Shown in pieces: positions 17,198 to 26,606 of a DNA stretch of 64,000 nt (within the stretch, counting starts at the first letter, position 1; each line of letters begins with the position of its first letter). A program made the position numbers and the translations under genes. The notes under the pieces are model-generated. The model did no database searches. It was not told the DNA's origin and was given only the letters and a program-made list of their open reading frames with translations. The stretch lies in contig JAADDZ010000010.1 of the NCBI GenBank assembly GCA_013153635.1, positions 33,184 through 97,183 on the forward strand, written 5' to 3'. Source of the DNA: Aquificota bacterium. GTDB lineage: Bacteria; Aquificota; Aquificia; Aquificales; Hydrogenothermaceae.

Positions 17198-18457
17198 TTG
17201 AAGAAAGTATTGATAACTTTACTAACTTTCTCTTTTAGTTTCGCAGTTACCGTCGATGAGCTAATAAAAGAAGCTGTTAAAAACAGTCCTTACATAAAAG
17301 AAAAAGAGATAGATATGCAGGTAAGTCATCTAGATAGGAAGTCTTCTTCTGCAAACAGATATGGAGAGATAAAACTTTACGGTAGCTTTTTTAGGTACGA
17401 AGATAATAGGGTTTTATACCCAATAGCTGTTCCATTAAACCCTGCTGATTTGGTAGGCGCTCAAGAACAGTTTATAGGAGGTATAAGCTATTTTGTACCT
17501 CTCTTTATGGGGTTTAAAAATATAGAAAATGTAAAAATCTCTTCTATCAAAGAAAACATATCAAAGATAGATTACAAACTTACAAAAAACCAGCTTGTAT
17601 ACAACATCAAATCTACATACACAAAAATCCTAGAATTACAAGAACAGAGAAAAGCACTAACTAGTTATCTACAAGCTCTAAAAAAGCTAGAAGAAGACAT
17701 AGCCTACTCTGTAAGTTTAGGAAGAAAAGCAGAGATAGACCTTCTAAAAGTCCAGTACAACATAAAACAGACCAAAAGCAACTTAGACAAGATAAAGAAC
17801 TCTATCGAGTACCTCAAATTTTCATTGAAAACTTTGGTAGGGAAAGAAGATATAGATACCTCTTCCTTAGAACAGATAGAGTTTCAAGATATAAACCAAG
17901 AAAAAGAAAATGTAGATATTCATTCTCTAGAGAAGATTAAAAAGATAGATGAGATAGAAAAACTCCAGCAAAAAAAGTTAAAAATAGCAAAAGGGGACTA
18001 CTATCCTCACATATTTCTATTGGCTTCTGCCCAAAGAAATTATGGTAATGGAGAGTACAAAGACCTATACCAGATAGGCTTAAAGATAGATTATACATTG
18101 TTTGACTTTGGTAAAAGAAAAAGCAGATACCTAAAATCAAAACTTGAGTTATCAAAGGTGTATCTCCAAAAACGAAAACTAGTACTAGATACACAGGCTA
18201 AGATAAAAAAAGCTTTAGCCGATATAAAATCAGCTCAAAGCAAAATAGAAGCAACTAAAAAACAGTTAGAGTTAGCGAAAAAGATAGAAGAAACAGAAAA
18301 GGTGAAGTATGAAGAAGGGATTTCAGACCTTTACAACTATCTATATGCAAAAACCCAAGTGATTTCTGCCAAAAGTTCCTACTATACCGCTTTATATGAA
18401 AAACAAAGAGCCATCTATTTTCTTCAATACATTTTAGAGGAGTTTAAAGATGAGTAA
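17198..18457 (+). CDS. TolC-family outer-membrane factor of RND pump
   Basis: A 419-residue protein from a TTG start, signal peptide KKVLITLLTFSFSFA. It has long coiled-coil helices with internal duplication (YSVSLGRKAEIDLLKVQYNIKQTKSNLDKIKN and YEEGISDLYNYLYAKTQVISAKSSYYTALYEKQRAIYFL). It is the first gene of the divergent, TetR-controlled operon and overlaps the adaptor gene by 8 bases. It should form the outer-membrane duct for the pump encoded two genes downstream. Confidence 0.85.
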   Translation: MKKVLITLLTFSFSFAVTVDELIKEAVKNSPYIKEKEIDMQVSHLDRKSSSANRYGEIKLYGSFFRYEDNRVLYPIAVPLNPADLVGAQEQFIGGISYFVPLFMGFKNIENVKISSIKENISKIDYKLTKNQLVYNIKSTYTKILELQEQRKALTSYLQALKKLEEDIAYSVSLGRKAEIDLLKVQYNIKQTKSNLDKIKNSIEYLKFSLKTLVGKEDIDTSSLEQIEFQDINQEKENVDIHSLEKIKKIDEIEKLQQKKLKIAKGDYYPHIFLLASAQRNYGNGEYKDLYQIGLKIDYTLFDFGKRKSRYLKSKLELSKVYLQKRKLVLDTQAKIKKALADIKSAQSKIEATKKQLELAKKIEETEKVKYEEGISDLYNYLYAKTQVISAKSSYYTALYEKQRAIYFLQYILEEFKDE

Positions 18458-19613
18458 AATCAAATTTCTAATAGCCTTAATAATAATAGTACTGCTGATA
18501 GTAGGTGGAGTAAAACTAGTTAAAAAGAGACAGCAAGAGCTTGCTAAAGAGAAAACACCCCAAAGACCTGTATATGTAGTAGATGCTGTTTATCCAAAGA
18601 AAGGGGAGATTGAACAAACTAGCTCTTTTTTAGGATTCTTAAAGCCTCTAAATGTAATCACAGTTTTCTCTAAAAAACCAGCATATATCCAAAAGATTTA
18701 TGTAGAAGTGGGACAGACTGTTAAAAAAGGTCAGCTTCTCGTCCAGCTTGACAACAAAGATATAAAATCTCAAATAGAAACCTTGCAGATGGACATACAA
18801 AACACAAAGTTACAAATCGAAGGTTTATTAGAAAAGAAAAAAGCTCTAGAAGAAGACCTAAAAGTCAAACAGAACACTTACAAAAGAGATTTAAAGTTGC
18901 TTGAAAAAAAGGCAGTACCAGAAGAAAAAGTAGAAAGAAGTTTAACTATGGTCAAATTAGCAGAGGCAAACCTCCAACAGTTAGAGGCTAACATAAAACA
19001 GCTAGAAAACAATATAAAAAAATTAGAGGAAAAAATATCCTTTTTACAAAATGAACTGTCTTACTTCCAGATAAAATCATCTACTTATGGAACTATCCAA
19101 AATATCTTCCAAAGAGAGGGAAACTTAGCAATTATCGGCAAACCTGTTTTATCAATTGAAAGTAGCAGTTATGAACTAAATATCCCTGTACCTGAAACAT
19201 TTCATTTAGACAAAAATACAAACGCATATATACATTTTGACAACCAAAAACTTCCATTAGTATTAGATGGATTTTACCCATCTTCCCAAAAAAATCTAAA
19301 AATCCTAAGAGGAATTGTTCATAGAAAACCAAAAGAACTAAAATCTAACTCATACATAAAAGTGACAATCTCCAAAAAAATAAGAGGAACAAAACTCCCT
19401 ATAAACGCTATCCTAACCTTAACCAACGGAAACTTTGTTCTTGTTTACAAAGATGGCGTGTTCCAAAAGATTCCTGTACATATAATCTCTCAAAATAGAG
19501 AGTTTGTCATAATTAAGGAAGAGTTAGACAAATTGCCAGTCGCCATTGCTGACGAAAGCAAACTTAGACTCTTAGCTACTGGACAGAAAGCAAAAATAGC
19601 TCTTAAGGAGTAA
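18450..19613 (+). CDS. RND periplasmic adaptor (membrane fusion) protein
   Basis: A 387-residue protein with an N-terminal TM anchor (FLIALIIIVLLIVGGVKLV). A lipoyl half motif (IQKIYVEVGQTVKKGQLLVQLDNKDI), a long alpha-hairpin (~res 105-200, with EKKKALEEDLKVKQNTYKRDL heptads) and a second lipoyl half (FQIKSSTYGTIQNIFQREGNLAIIGKPVLSIES) follow. It links the inner-membrane pump to the TolC-type protein. It starts within the 3' end of the OMF gene and is 4 bases from the pump gene. A Cys lipobox is absent, so it is anchored by the TM helix. Confidence 0.85.
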   Translation: MSKIKFLIALIIIVLLIVGGVKLVKKRQQELAKEKTPQRPVYVVDAVYPKKGEIEQTSSFLGFLKPLNVITVFSKKPAYIQKIYVEVGQTVKKGQLLVQLDNKDIKSQIETLQMDIQNTKLQIEGLLEKKKALEEDLKVKQNTYKRDLKLLEKKAVPEEKVERSLTMVKLAEANLQQLEANIKQLENNIKKLEEKISFLQNELSYFQIKSSTYGTIQNIFQREGNLAIIGKPVLSIESSSYELNIPVPETFHLDKNTNAYIHFDNQKLPLVLDGFYPSSQKNLKILRGIVHRKPKELKSNSYIKVTISKKIRGTKLPINAILTLTNGNFVLVYKDGVFQKIPVHIISQNREFVIIKEELDKLPVAIADESKLRLLATGQKAKIALKE

Positions 19614-19617
19614 ACCT

Positions 19618-22600
19618 ATGAACCTGACAGAATATTTTCTAAAGAGACCTCACTTTGTTCTCACTCTTATTTTTGCGTTTAGTTTTTTGGGAATAATTGG
19701 ATTTTTTAACATAAAGCAAAAACTATTTCCTGATGCTAACAGACCTTCAGTCGCAGTAGTTATAGTACAAAAAGGTGCATCAGCAAAAGATATAGCAGAA
19801 AATATAGCTATACCGGTAGAAAGAAGGCTATATACAATAGACAAAATCAGGTCTGTCTCTTCTGTTTCTAACGATGAGGTTGCTGTCATTACCGCTGAAT
19901 TCGAATATGAAAAAGATATAAATCAGGCGGTAGTAGATGTTCAAAATGAGATAAACAAAATAAAGTCAAAACTTCCAAAAAACATAAAAGAACCTCAAAT
20001 TTATAAAATTACAGAAGCTACCCAGCCAGTAATGGTGCTAGCAGTTTACCCAAAAGATAACTCTATTCCTCTAGCAGACGTTCGCCAAATAGCAGAGAAC
20101 CAGATAAGGGACAAGCTACTAAAATTAAGCGAAGTAGCAAATGTAGACATATTTGGAGGCTACAGAAAAGAGGTATTCCTAAAAATAGACAAAGACAAAC
20201 TAAATGAATATCAGATACCCATTTCTTTGGTATTAGAAAAAATCCAACAAACTAATGTAGACATTCCTATAGGATTCCTTGTATCTAAAAATGGAGAATT
20301 TCTAGTAAAATCTGTAAACAAAGCACAAAACATACACCAGCTAAAAGAGATTTACATAACCCCAAACATAAAACTTGCCGATGTATCAAAAATAGAGTAT
20401 GACTACCCAATAAACAAATCCCTATACATAGGAAATGGGAAAAAAGCTATAGCTGTAGCTATACAAAGACAGCAAACAGGGGATAGCTTAAAAACTATTA
20501 ACCAAGTAAAACAGATAATTCCCCAGTTAAAACAAGAGTTCCCTCTATTTGAATTTGAGGTTACAGATACCCAAGAGAAGATAATCAGATTAAGTAATCT
20601 CAACATGCTAGAAGCTCTTAGAGATGCGATAATTATGACTTCTTTAGTCATATTTTTCTTCCTGTCTAACATAAGACAGATGATTATAGCAGGCATATCT
20701 ATCCCCTTTGTCTACGCTATAACTATAGGACTTATGTGGATTTTTGGAATAGAATTTAATATCGTCAGCTTAACTGCTATAATCCTAGCTCTTGGAATGC
20801 TTATAGATGATGCTATCGTAGTTTTAGAAAATATAGAAAGACATCTGTATCAGCTAAAAGAAGATGTTAAAGACGCAGTTATAAATGGTACAAAAGAAGT
20901 TATCTTTCCTGTTCTAGCTGGAACTATCGCAACCTCTTCTGTTCTCGTTCCCCTTTTATTCGTAGGAGACTACCCAGAAAAGATATTTAGACCTTTGGCT
21001 GAAACACTTCTTATAGCTGTTATAGTCTCTTATTTTGTTTCCATATTCTTTATCCCAGTTGTGGCTCCCTTTTTACTCAAAAAAGATGCACACAACAAAA
21101 ATCTAATAGAGAGAATAACTCTCAAAATATCTACCTTTGTCCTAAACCCTTTAAAAAATCTCTATGTCTCTGCGGTTAATATCGCAATGGACAGAAAATC
21201 TATAGCGATTTTATACTTTTTAGGGGTGATTATAGTTTTTGTTCTTAGTGTTCGCATAATTATACCTTTAGTAGGCAGAGAAATTATGCCCCCAATGGAT
21301 ACAGGAATAGTAAAAGTAGATATAACAACCGACAGTAACTTGTCTATACAAAAAGTAGAAAAGATAGCAGAAAAAATATCAAAATTCCTACAAAAAGATG
21401 ACAGAGTGATTATGTTTTCTCTCGCTGTAGGTTCTGAAGCAGGGGTTCTATCTATGTCTTCAGGAAAACCGACCCAATCTATATCTATAACGATTCACTA
21501 CACAGACAGATTTCACCGCAAAGAGACAATATGGGAGATAGAAGACCAATTAAGAAAGGAGATATGGCAGATACCAGACCTAAAGTATGTACAAGTTTTT
21601 GATTATGGAGCAACTCCACTAGCTTCAATAAAAGGAAACCTCGATGTAAGAATAAGCGGAGATGATTTACACACACTCTATTCGTTAGGTAACAAAGTTA
21701 TGGATATAGCATACAATACAAAAGGTATAGTCTCTCTCTCAAAGAGCTGGGATTACGACAAAGTAGTGTACAGATTAGAGTTAGACCACCAAAAACTAAC
21801 CCTTTACAGTGTTACACCATATATGATAGCCTCCCAATTAGGTACAAAGATAAGGGGAAGTTACGTATCCATACTTAATGTCCCAAATGAGGAGAGCTTA
21901 TTTATAAAAGTGGTATACCCAAAAAAAGATAGAATCTCTACACTAGATTTGGAAAATTACTATATCGACACTCCCAAAGGTAAAATCCCTCTAACACAGA
22001 TAGCAAGTCTTGAAAAAACATTAGAACCTACAATTATTACACGACAAGACCTCGCCTATACCATTGATATTCTAGGATTTAGAGAAAAAGCCGCAATATC
22101 CCACATAGTAGACAGCTTTAAAACAGCATTAGAAAACTCAAAAATCTCTCTACCTGCAGGCTATACAATATCTAACGAAGGAGATTTAAAACAGCTAAAT
22201 GACAGTATGAAAAGAATGTTCATCGCCATTGGAATAGGTATTGTGCTGTTATTTTTAGCTTTAGCTCCAGCTTTTAACTCATTTTTAGCACCTATCGCGG
22301 TCATATTTGCTATACCTTTATCTATCATTGGAGCTTCATGGTCAATACTTTTGGCTAACTTCCATCAATCTATGCCCGGCTTAATGGGTATAATCCTATT
22401 GGCAGGAATCATCACAAAAAACTCTATTTTACTTATAGATTTTATACAAAAAGCCCTAGAAGAGGGCAAAAACCTAAAACAAGCGGTATTAGACAGTATT
22501 AAAATAAGAACAAGACCTGTACTAATGACAGCTTTTGGTACATCGGTTGGAATGATACCTATAGCTTTTGGGTGGGCTTTAGGTCTAGAAAGGCTAGCCC

Positions 22601-22704
22601 CTCTTGGGGTTGTAGCTATAGGAGGGCTTATAATTGGTACATTTTTAACACTGGTATATGTTCCCCTTCTATATTACTTCTTGAGAAGAGCTACAAAAAG
22701 CTAA
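19618..22704 (+). CDS. HAE1-type RND multidrug efflux pump
   Basis: A 1028-residue inner-membrane transporter of AcrB/MexF type: TM1 (FVLTLIFAFSFLGIIGFFNI), two periplasmic loops, and TM4 with both proton-relay aspartates (ALGMLIDDAIVVLENIERHL), a pattern of the hydrophobe/amphiphile efflux family and different from the metal pump at 3-6 kb. GREIMPPMDTGIVKVDI begins the second half. Expression should be derepressed when the neighbouring TetR protein binds its ligand. The substrate is unknown. Its 3' end overlaps convergent epmA by 14 bases. Confidence 0.88.
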   Translation: MNLTEYFLKRPHFVLTLIFAFSFLGIIGFFNIKQKLFPDANRPSVAVVIVQKGASAKDIAENIAIPVERRLYTIDKIRSVSSVSNDEVAVITAEFEYEKDINQAVVDVQNEINKIKSKLPKNIKEPQIYKITEATQPVMVLAVYPKDNSIPLADVRQIAENQIRDKLLKLSEVANVDIFGGYRKEVFLKIDKDKLNEYQIPISLVLEKIQQTNVDIPIGFLVSKNGEFLVKSVNKAQNIHQLKEIYITPNIKLADVSKIEYDYPINKSLYIGNGKKAIAVAIQRQQTGDSLKTINQVKQIIPQLKQEFPLFEFEVTDTQEKIIRLSNLNMLEALRDAIIMTSLVIFFFLSNIRQMIIAGISIPFVYAITIGLMWIFGIEFNIVSLTAIILALGMLIDDAIVVLENIERHLYQLKEDVKDAVINGTKEVIFPVLAGTIATSSVLVPLLFVGDYPEKIFRPLAETLLIAVIVSYFVSIFFIPVVAPFLLKKDAHNKNLIERITLKISTFVLNPLKNLYVSAVNIAMDRKSIAILYFLGVIIVFVLSVRIIIPLVGREIMPPMDTGIVKVDITTDSNLSIQKVEKIAEKISKFLQKDDRVIMFSLAVGSEAGVLSMSSGKPTQSISITIHYTDRFHRKETIWEIEDQLRKEIWQIPDLKYVQVFDYGATPLASIKGNLDVRISGDDLHTLYSLGNKVMDIAYNTKGIVSLSKSWDYDKVVYRLELDHQKLTLYSVTPYMIASQLGTKIRGSYVSILNVPNEESLFIKVVYPKKDRISTLDLENYYIDTPKGKIPLTQIASLEKTLEPTIITRQDLAYTIDILGFREKAAISHIVDSFKTALENSKISLPAGYTISNEGDLKQLNDSMKRMFIAIGIGIVLLFLALAPAFNSFLAPIAVIFAIPLSIIGASWSILLANFHQSMPGLMGIILLAGIITKNSILLIDFIQKALEEGKNLKQAVLDSIKIRTRPVLMTAFGTSVGMIPIAFGWALGLERLAPLGVVAIGGLIIGTFLTLVYVPLLYYFLRRATKS

Positions 22705-23629
22705 TATTTTCCATATTCTTTATAACCATAAACAGCCTCTCTACCCCTAGGGAGGCTCCAGAACACGTAGGTAATTTTTTTACAGCTTCTAAAAAAGAAG
22801 GGTCTACCTCAAATGGTTTGCCTAACTCTGCCTGTTTTTTGTGTGCATCTTTTTGAAGTCTCTCTTCTATTATTTGAGGGTCTGTTTCTTCGTAGTAACC
22901 ATTTACAAGCTCTATCCCGCCTATATACGCTTCGAACCTCTTTCCGTAGCCTCCTTCTATTTTTGCCAAAGCAGTGAGCTGGGGTGGGTAATCACATATA
23001 AACGTGAGTCTCTCTTTGCCTAAATTTTTTTCTATATAAAAGGCATAAATATGAAAAAAAAGCTCCTCCCAATCCTCTTTTTCAACGAAATTTGGCTCTC
23101 TTTCTTTTAAAAATCTGTTCATACTATCTATCGAGTTTATATCTACCTGTACAAAATCTCTAAAAGCTTGTTCTACCGTTATAATCTCATACTCTCTCAT
23201 ATCAAATCTTTTCCCTTTAAAAGTGAAAAAGGGACTTTTTTCTACTGTAGAAACGACGTTTATAAAAAGTAAGTGAGTATCATCTATAAGGTTAAGTAAG
23301 TTATATCCTACTCTATACCACTCAAGCATAATAAACTCTATCTTATGTTTTATAGAGCCTTCATAATTTCTAAACACCTTTGTTAGCTGAAAAATATCTT
23401 TTTTCTCTTTTGCTAAAATCTCTTTCATACGGTATTCTGGAGAAGTATGCAAATACTTCTTCTGTTTTTCTCTTTTTTCATTAAAAACAAAAAGCTCTAC
23501 AGGATATACATGAGGGTCTAAATTAGGGTAGTTCATAAGAATATCCGTAAATACTTCAACTGCTCCTGTTTTGTAAAAATACTCCCTTATCGACTGAACA
23601 AAACTAGAAAATTCTACATACACACTCAT
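22691..23629 (-). CDS. epmA: EF-P lysine ligase EpmA (PoxA/GenX), LysRS paralogue
   Basis: A 312-residue class II synthetase core without an anticodon-binding domain. Motif 1 region (REYFYKTGAVEVFTDILMNYPNLDPHV), motif 2 (FQLTKVFRNYEGSIKHKIEFIMLEWYR) and motif 3 (GASLGVERLFMVI) are visible. This is the EpmA form that attaches beta-lysine to Lys34 of elongation factor P (family knowledge); EpmB and EF-P are not in the window. The ordinary LysS is at 28.7-30.4 kb. Its start overlaps the stop of the antiporter gene by 4 bases, so it is in that leftward operon. Confidence 0.85.
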   Translation of the reverse strand: MSVYVEFSSFVQSIREYFYKTGAVEVFTDILMNYPNLDPHVYPVELFVFNEKREKQKKYLHTSPEYRMKEILAKEKKDIFQLTKVFRNYEGSIKHKIEFIMLEWYRVGYNLLNLIDDTHLLFINVVSTVEKSPFFTFKGKRFDMREYEIITVEQAFRDFVQVDINSIDSMNRFLKEREPNFVEKEDWEELFFHIYAFYIEKNLGKERLTFICDYPPQLTALAKIEGGYGKRFEAYIGGIELVNGYYEETDPQIIEERLQKDAHKKQAELGKPFEVDPSFLEAVKKLPTCSGASLGVERLFMVIKNMENISFL

Positions 23630-24861
23630 GTGATATGTTCATCTTCTAAATTTATTTTTTGAGACTGGTAGTACTGATATTTTTTCTTTTTTCTTCTTTT
23701 TTTTGTTTTAGTTTTTTTAGGTGGAACGATTTTTTTAGCTATATGTGGAGCATACTGGGCAAAAATTATCCCTATAAAAGACATAATAAGGATATAAACC
23801 CCTATAAATGGGATATATTCAGATTTTGCAAATTTACCCATAACCACAGAGAACTCTCCCCTGTTTATAATACTGAAACCTGTGATAAGAGCCGCTCTCT
23901 TTGGAAGACCGGCTAATCTTCCTCCAATATATCCTGTTAAGAATTTACCTAAGATAGATAAACTTACTATTATTAGTATTGCAACCAACAATTTTTTATC
24001 AAAAGATACAGTAGCAAAATTTATAGATGTACCAAATATAAAGAAAAACATAGCAACTGCCCAATCTCTTATCGAGTATAGGGCTTTTTCTAGCTCTTCT
24101 TCTTTTCCTGATTCAGCGATAATAACCCCAAGTAAAAAAGCCCCCAAAGCTTCTGATAGACCTATAAACTGGGTGATACCTGCAAACAGGACTACAAAAC
24201 CAAGAGCAAAAAGAATAAAAATATCTTCTTTTAAGATATCATCAATAAAAGAGGCTAACTTTTCTTTTACAAATTTGGCAAACAAAAATACAGCAATAAA
24301 CACAACTAGTATCTTAACAAAGATTATCCCTACAGATGTAGGGTCTATACTCCCAGATACATGAATAGCAGATAAAAGAGCAAGAATTACAGGAGCTATA
24401 ATGTCCTCGAACACCATCAATCCAAGTATTATCTCCGTTTCAGGAAATACTTGACGATGATTGTCTACTATTATTTTTGTAGTTATAGCTGAAGATGAGG
24501 CATACGCAACTCCTCCTGCAAGCAAAGAAGTAAACAAATCAAAACCAAGAATCAAAAAGACCCCAAATATCACAACAAAATTAAAGAAAAAATCCAAAAG
24601 TCCAATATGCCATATTCTCTGTGCAGTTTGAACTGCCCGCTGAAAGTTAAACTCTAACCCAAGATAAAAAAATAGAAGAACGATTCCTATCTCACTAAAG
24701 ATATGAAAAGCTTCTTGATACTCACCTATCTGTCCTGCGATTATCCCTATAAGGATATAAAAAACAATAGCTGGGAATTTTAAAAGTTTACCAATATATC
24801 CACCTACAAATAGGGCTAATGTGATTAGCCCAAACACCAATAAAAAAGAGACATCATGCAT
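23626..24861 (-). CDS. CPA2 cation/proton antiporter (KefB/KhtU-like) membrane subunit
   Basis: A 411-residue, ~12-TM Na/H-exchanger-family protein (FPAIVFYILIGIIAGQIG; GVAYASSSAITTKIIVDNHRQVFPETEIILGLMVFEDI; SEALGAFLLGVIIAESGKEEELEKALYSIRDWAVAMFFFIFGTSI). It has a very basic cytoplasmic tail (PPKKTKTKKRRKKKK). It lacks an attached TrkA-N domain; the regulatory TrkA-C domain is the separate upstream gene, with which it overlaps by 8 bases. This split is the KhtTU (YhaTU) arrangement, a K+ (or Na+)/H+ antiporter. Confidence 0.85.
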   Translation of the reverse strand: MHDVSFLLVFGLITLALFVGGYIGKLLKFPAIVFYILIGIIAGQIGEYQEAFHIFSEIGIVLLFFYLGLEFNFQRAVQTAQRIWHIGLLDFFFNFVVIFGVFLILGFDLFTSLLAGGVAYASSSAITTKIIVDNHRQVFPETEIILGLMVFEDIIAPVILALLSAIHVSGSIDPTSVGIIFVKILVVFIAVFLFAKFVKEKLASFIDDILKEDIFILFALGFVVLFAGITQFIGLSEALGAFLLGVIIAESGKEEELEKALYSIRDWAVAMFFFIFGTSINFATVSFDKKLLVAILIIVSLSILGKFLTGYIGGRLAGLPKRAALITGFSIINRGEFSVVMGKFAKSEYIPFIGVYILIMSFIGIIFAQYAPHIAKKIVPPKKTKTKKRRKKKKYQYYQSQKINLEDEHIT

Positions 24862-25345
24862 TTATTTTAAACTCCCTAAAAAACCTCTTCATCTGTTCTC
24901 TTGTCCCTACTAAGATAAGAGTATCTCCTTGTTTTATAACTTCTTCTGGAAGAGGATTTGTTATTGTTCTATCTCCTCTAACGATTGATATAACAGTAAC
25001 TCCTGTTTTTTTTCTTATCCCTAGCTCCTCTATAGATTTTCCAACTAAAGACGAACCGGGTTCTACTTTAACCCATTCGATTGCAAGATTTCTAAGGAAC
25101 AGCTCCCTTTCTTTTTCTTGTTCTGGTCTAAAGTATGTTCCCATAAGAACCGAACCTAGCTGGTTAGCCTCTTCTTCAGTTAGTACCACATCACAGTCAG
25201 GGTCTTCGTACTCTTCTCCTTCTTCAAAAATAAAAAGCTCCCTTTTACCTGTTATGTGTAAAACTACAGATATTATCGAACCTTGCTGGGTTTTTATTGT
25301 AAACTTTTTTCCTATTCCCGGAAGTTCTGATTCTTTAAACTCCAT
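24854..25345 (-). CDS. TrkA-C-domain regulatory subunit of antiporter (KhtT-like)
   Basis: A 163-residue soluble protein. The N-terminal half (ELPGIGKKFTIKTQQGSIISVVLHITGKRELFIFE) matches the KhtT N-terminal domain. The C-terminal half is a TrkA-C/RCK_C domain (WVKVEPGSSLVGKSIEELGIRKKTGVTVISIVRGD...PLPEEVIKQGDTLILVGTREQMKRF) that binds nucleotide ligands such as c-di-AMP in relatives. It is encoded just upstream of and overlapping the transporter subunit and 3 bases after coaBC. Confidence 0.85.
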   Translation of the reverse strand: MEFKESELPGIGKKFTIKTQQGSIISVVLHITGKRELFIFEEGEEYEDPDCDVVLTEEEANQLGSVLMGTYFRPEQEKERELFLRNLAIEWVKVEPGSSLVGKSIEELGIRKKTGVTVISIVRGDRTITNPLPEEVIKQGDTLILVGTREQMKRFFREFKINA

Positions 25346-25348
25346 CTC

Positions 25349-26527
25349 TTACCCCACCTCTGAAAGTATTGTATTTAAAATAAATAAAGCAGAGCTTTCT
25401 TTGTCAAGTTCTGGAATTTTTACAACTTTTTCATTTTTAAATATTATGTACCCAGTGTGGGTATTTTTACCAAAAACATTTAAATCGTTTGCCACGATAA
25501 CATCAAGGTTCTTTCTATTTAGTTTTTCTAGAGCGTTGTCTATAAGATTTTCACTTTCAGCCGCAAAGCCTATAATCATCTGATTTTTTCTTTTCTTTAG
25601 TCCTATCTCTTTAAGAATATCTGGATTTGGTACAAACTCCACTGTAGGATTTTCTATATTTTTCTTCAGTTTTGAATCACTGTAACTCTTAGGTCTAAAG
25701 TCAGCAACCGCCGCATTCATTATAACAATATCTATATCTTTAAACCTTTTTATCACCTCTTGGAACATATCCTTCGCACTGACAACATCTACAGCCTCTA
25801 CATTGTACGGTTTCTCTAAACATGTAGGAGCAGAGATAAGAGTTACATCTGCCCCTAATGCGTAAGCCACTTTTGCTAAAGAGTATCCTAATCTTCCTGA
25901 AGAAGCATTCGTTATATACCTAATAGGGTCAAAATATTCCCTAGTTCCCCCTGCGGTAATTAATACTTTTTTCCCTTTTAGAGGTTTTGGAAGTAAAGAG
26001 TACAATATCTGTGTTTCTATATCTTGTATCTGTGCCAACTTTCCAATACCTTCCTCTTTGCAAGCTAGCTCTCCTTCACAAGCTTCTACTATTATATGTC
26101 CCCATTTTTTCAATGTTTCTAGATTTTCTTTTGTGGCAGGATTTTCATACATTTTTGTGTTCATTGCAGGAGCGATAACCAAAGGTTTATCATATGCTAA
26201 AACCATAGATGTTAAAAAGTTATCACTTATTCCTGTTCTAAGTTTTGCTATAGTATTCGCAGATGCAGGAGCTATAACAAAACTATCAGCCCATCTTGCC
26301 CAGTATATATGCTCAAGACCTGTTTCTCCATCTTTCCAGTCTGATAATACTTGATAGTTTGTAAGTGCTTTGAATGTAAGCTCCCCAATAAACTCTTTTG
26401 CTGAAGGAGTCAAAACTACTCTTACATTAGCTCCTTTCTTTTGTAAGCTCCTAACTAATTCGGCAGATTTATAGCTAGCGATAGACCCGGTTACACCAAC
26501 TACTATATTTTTTCCTGAAAAAATCAT
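25349..26527 (-). CDS. coaBC: Bifunctional phosphopantothenoylcysteine decarboxylase/synthetase
   Basis: A 392-residue enzyme. The N-terminal flavoprotein CoaC domain (VVGVTGSIASYKSAELVRSLQKKGANVRVVLTPSA, WADSFVIAPASANTIAKLRTGISDN with the active-site-type ASANT motif, and PAMNTKMYENP) precedes the CoaB ligase (VLITAGGTREYFDPIRYITNASSGRLGYSLAK; NAAVADFRP). It makes 4'-phosphopantetheine from phosphopantothenate and cysteine. The start was set at ATG 26527 because GGAG lies eight bases upstream; an in-frame ATG at 26560 would add 11 residues without a ribosome site. Confidence 0.93.
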   Translation of the reverse strand: MIFSGKNIVVGVTGSIASYKSAELVRSLQKKGANVRVVLTPSAKEFIGELTFKALTNYQVLSDWKDGETGLEHIYWARWADSFVIAPASANTIAKLRTGISDNFLTSMVLAYDKPLVIAPAMNTKMYENPATKENLETLKKWGHIIVEACEGELACKEEGIGKLAQIQDIETQILYSLLPKPLKGKKVLITAGGTREYFDPIRYITNASSGRLGYSLAKVAYALGADVTLISAPTCLEKPYNVEAVDVVSAKDMFQEVIKRFKDIDIVIMNAAVADFRPKSYSDSKLKKNIENPTVEFVPNPDILKEIGLKKRKNQMIIGFAAESENLIDNALEKLNRKNLDVIVANDLNVFGKNTHTGYIIFKNEKVVKIPELDKESSALFILNTILSEVG

Positions 26528-26606
26528 TAAAAGCTCCGAAAATATTTGAAAAGTATACACAATAATATATTATTATAGATAGAATATAAAAAGGGGTAGT
26601 TTGGTA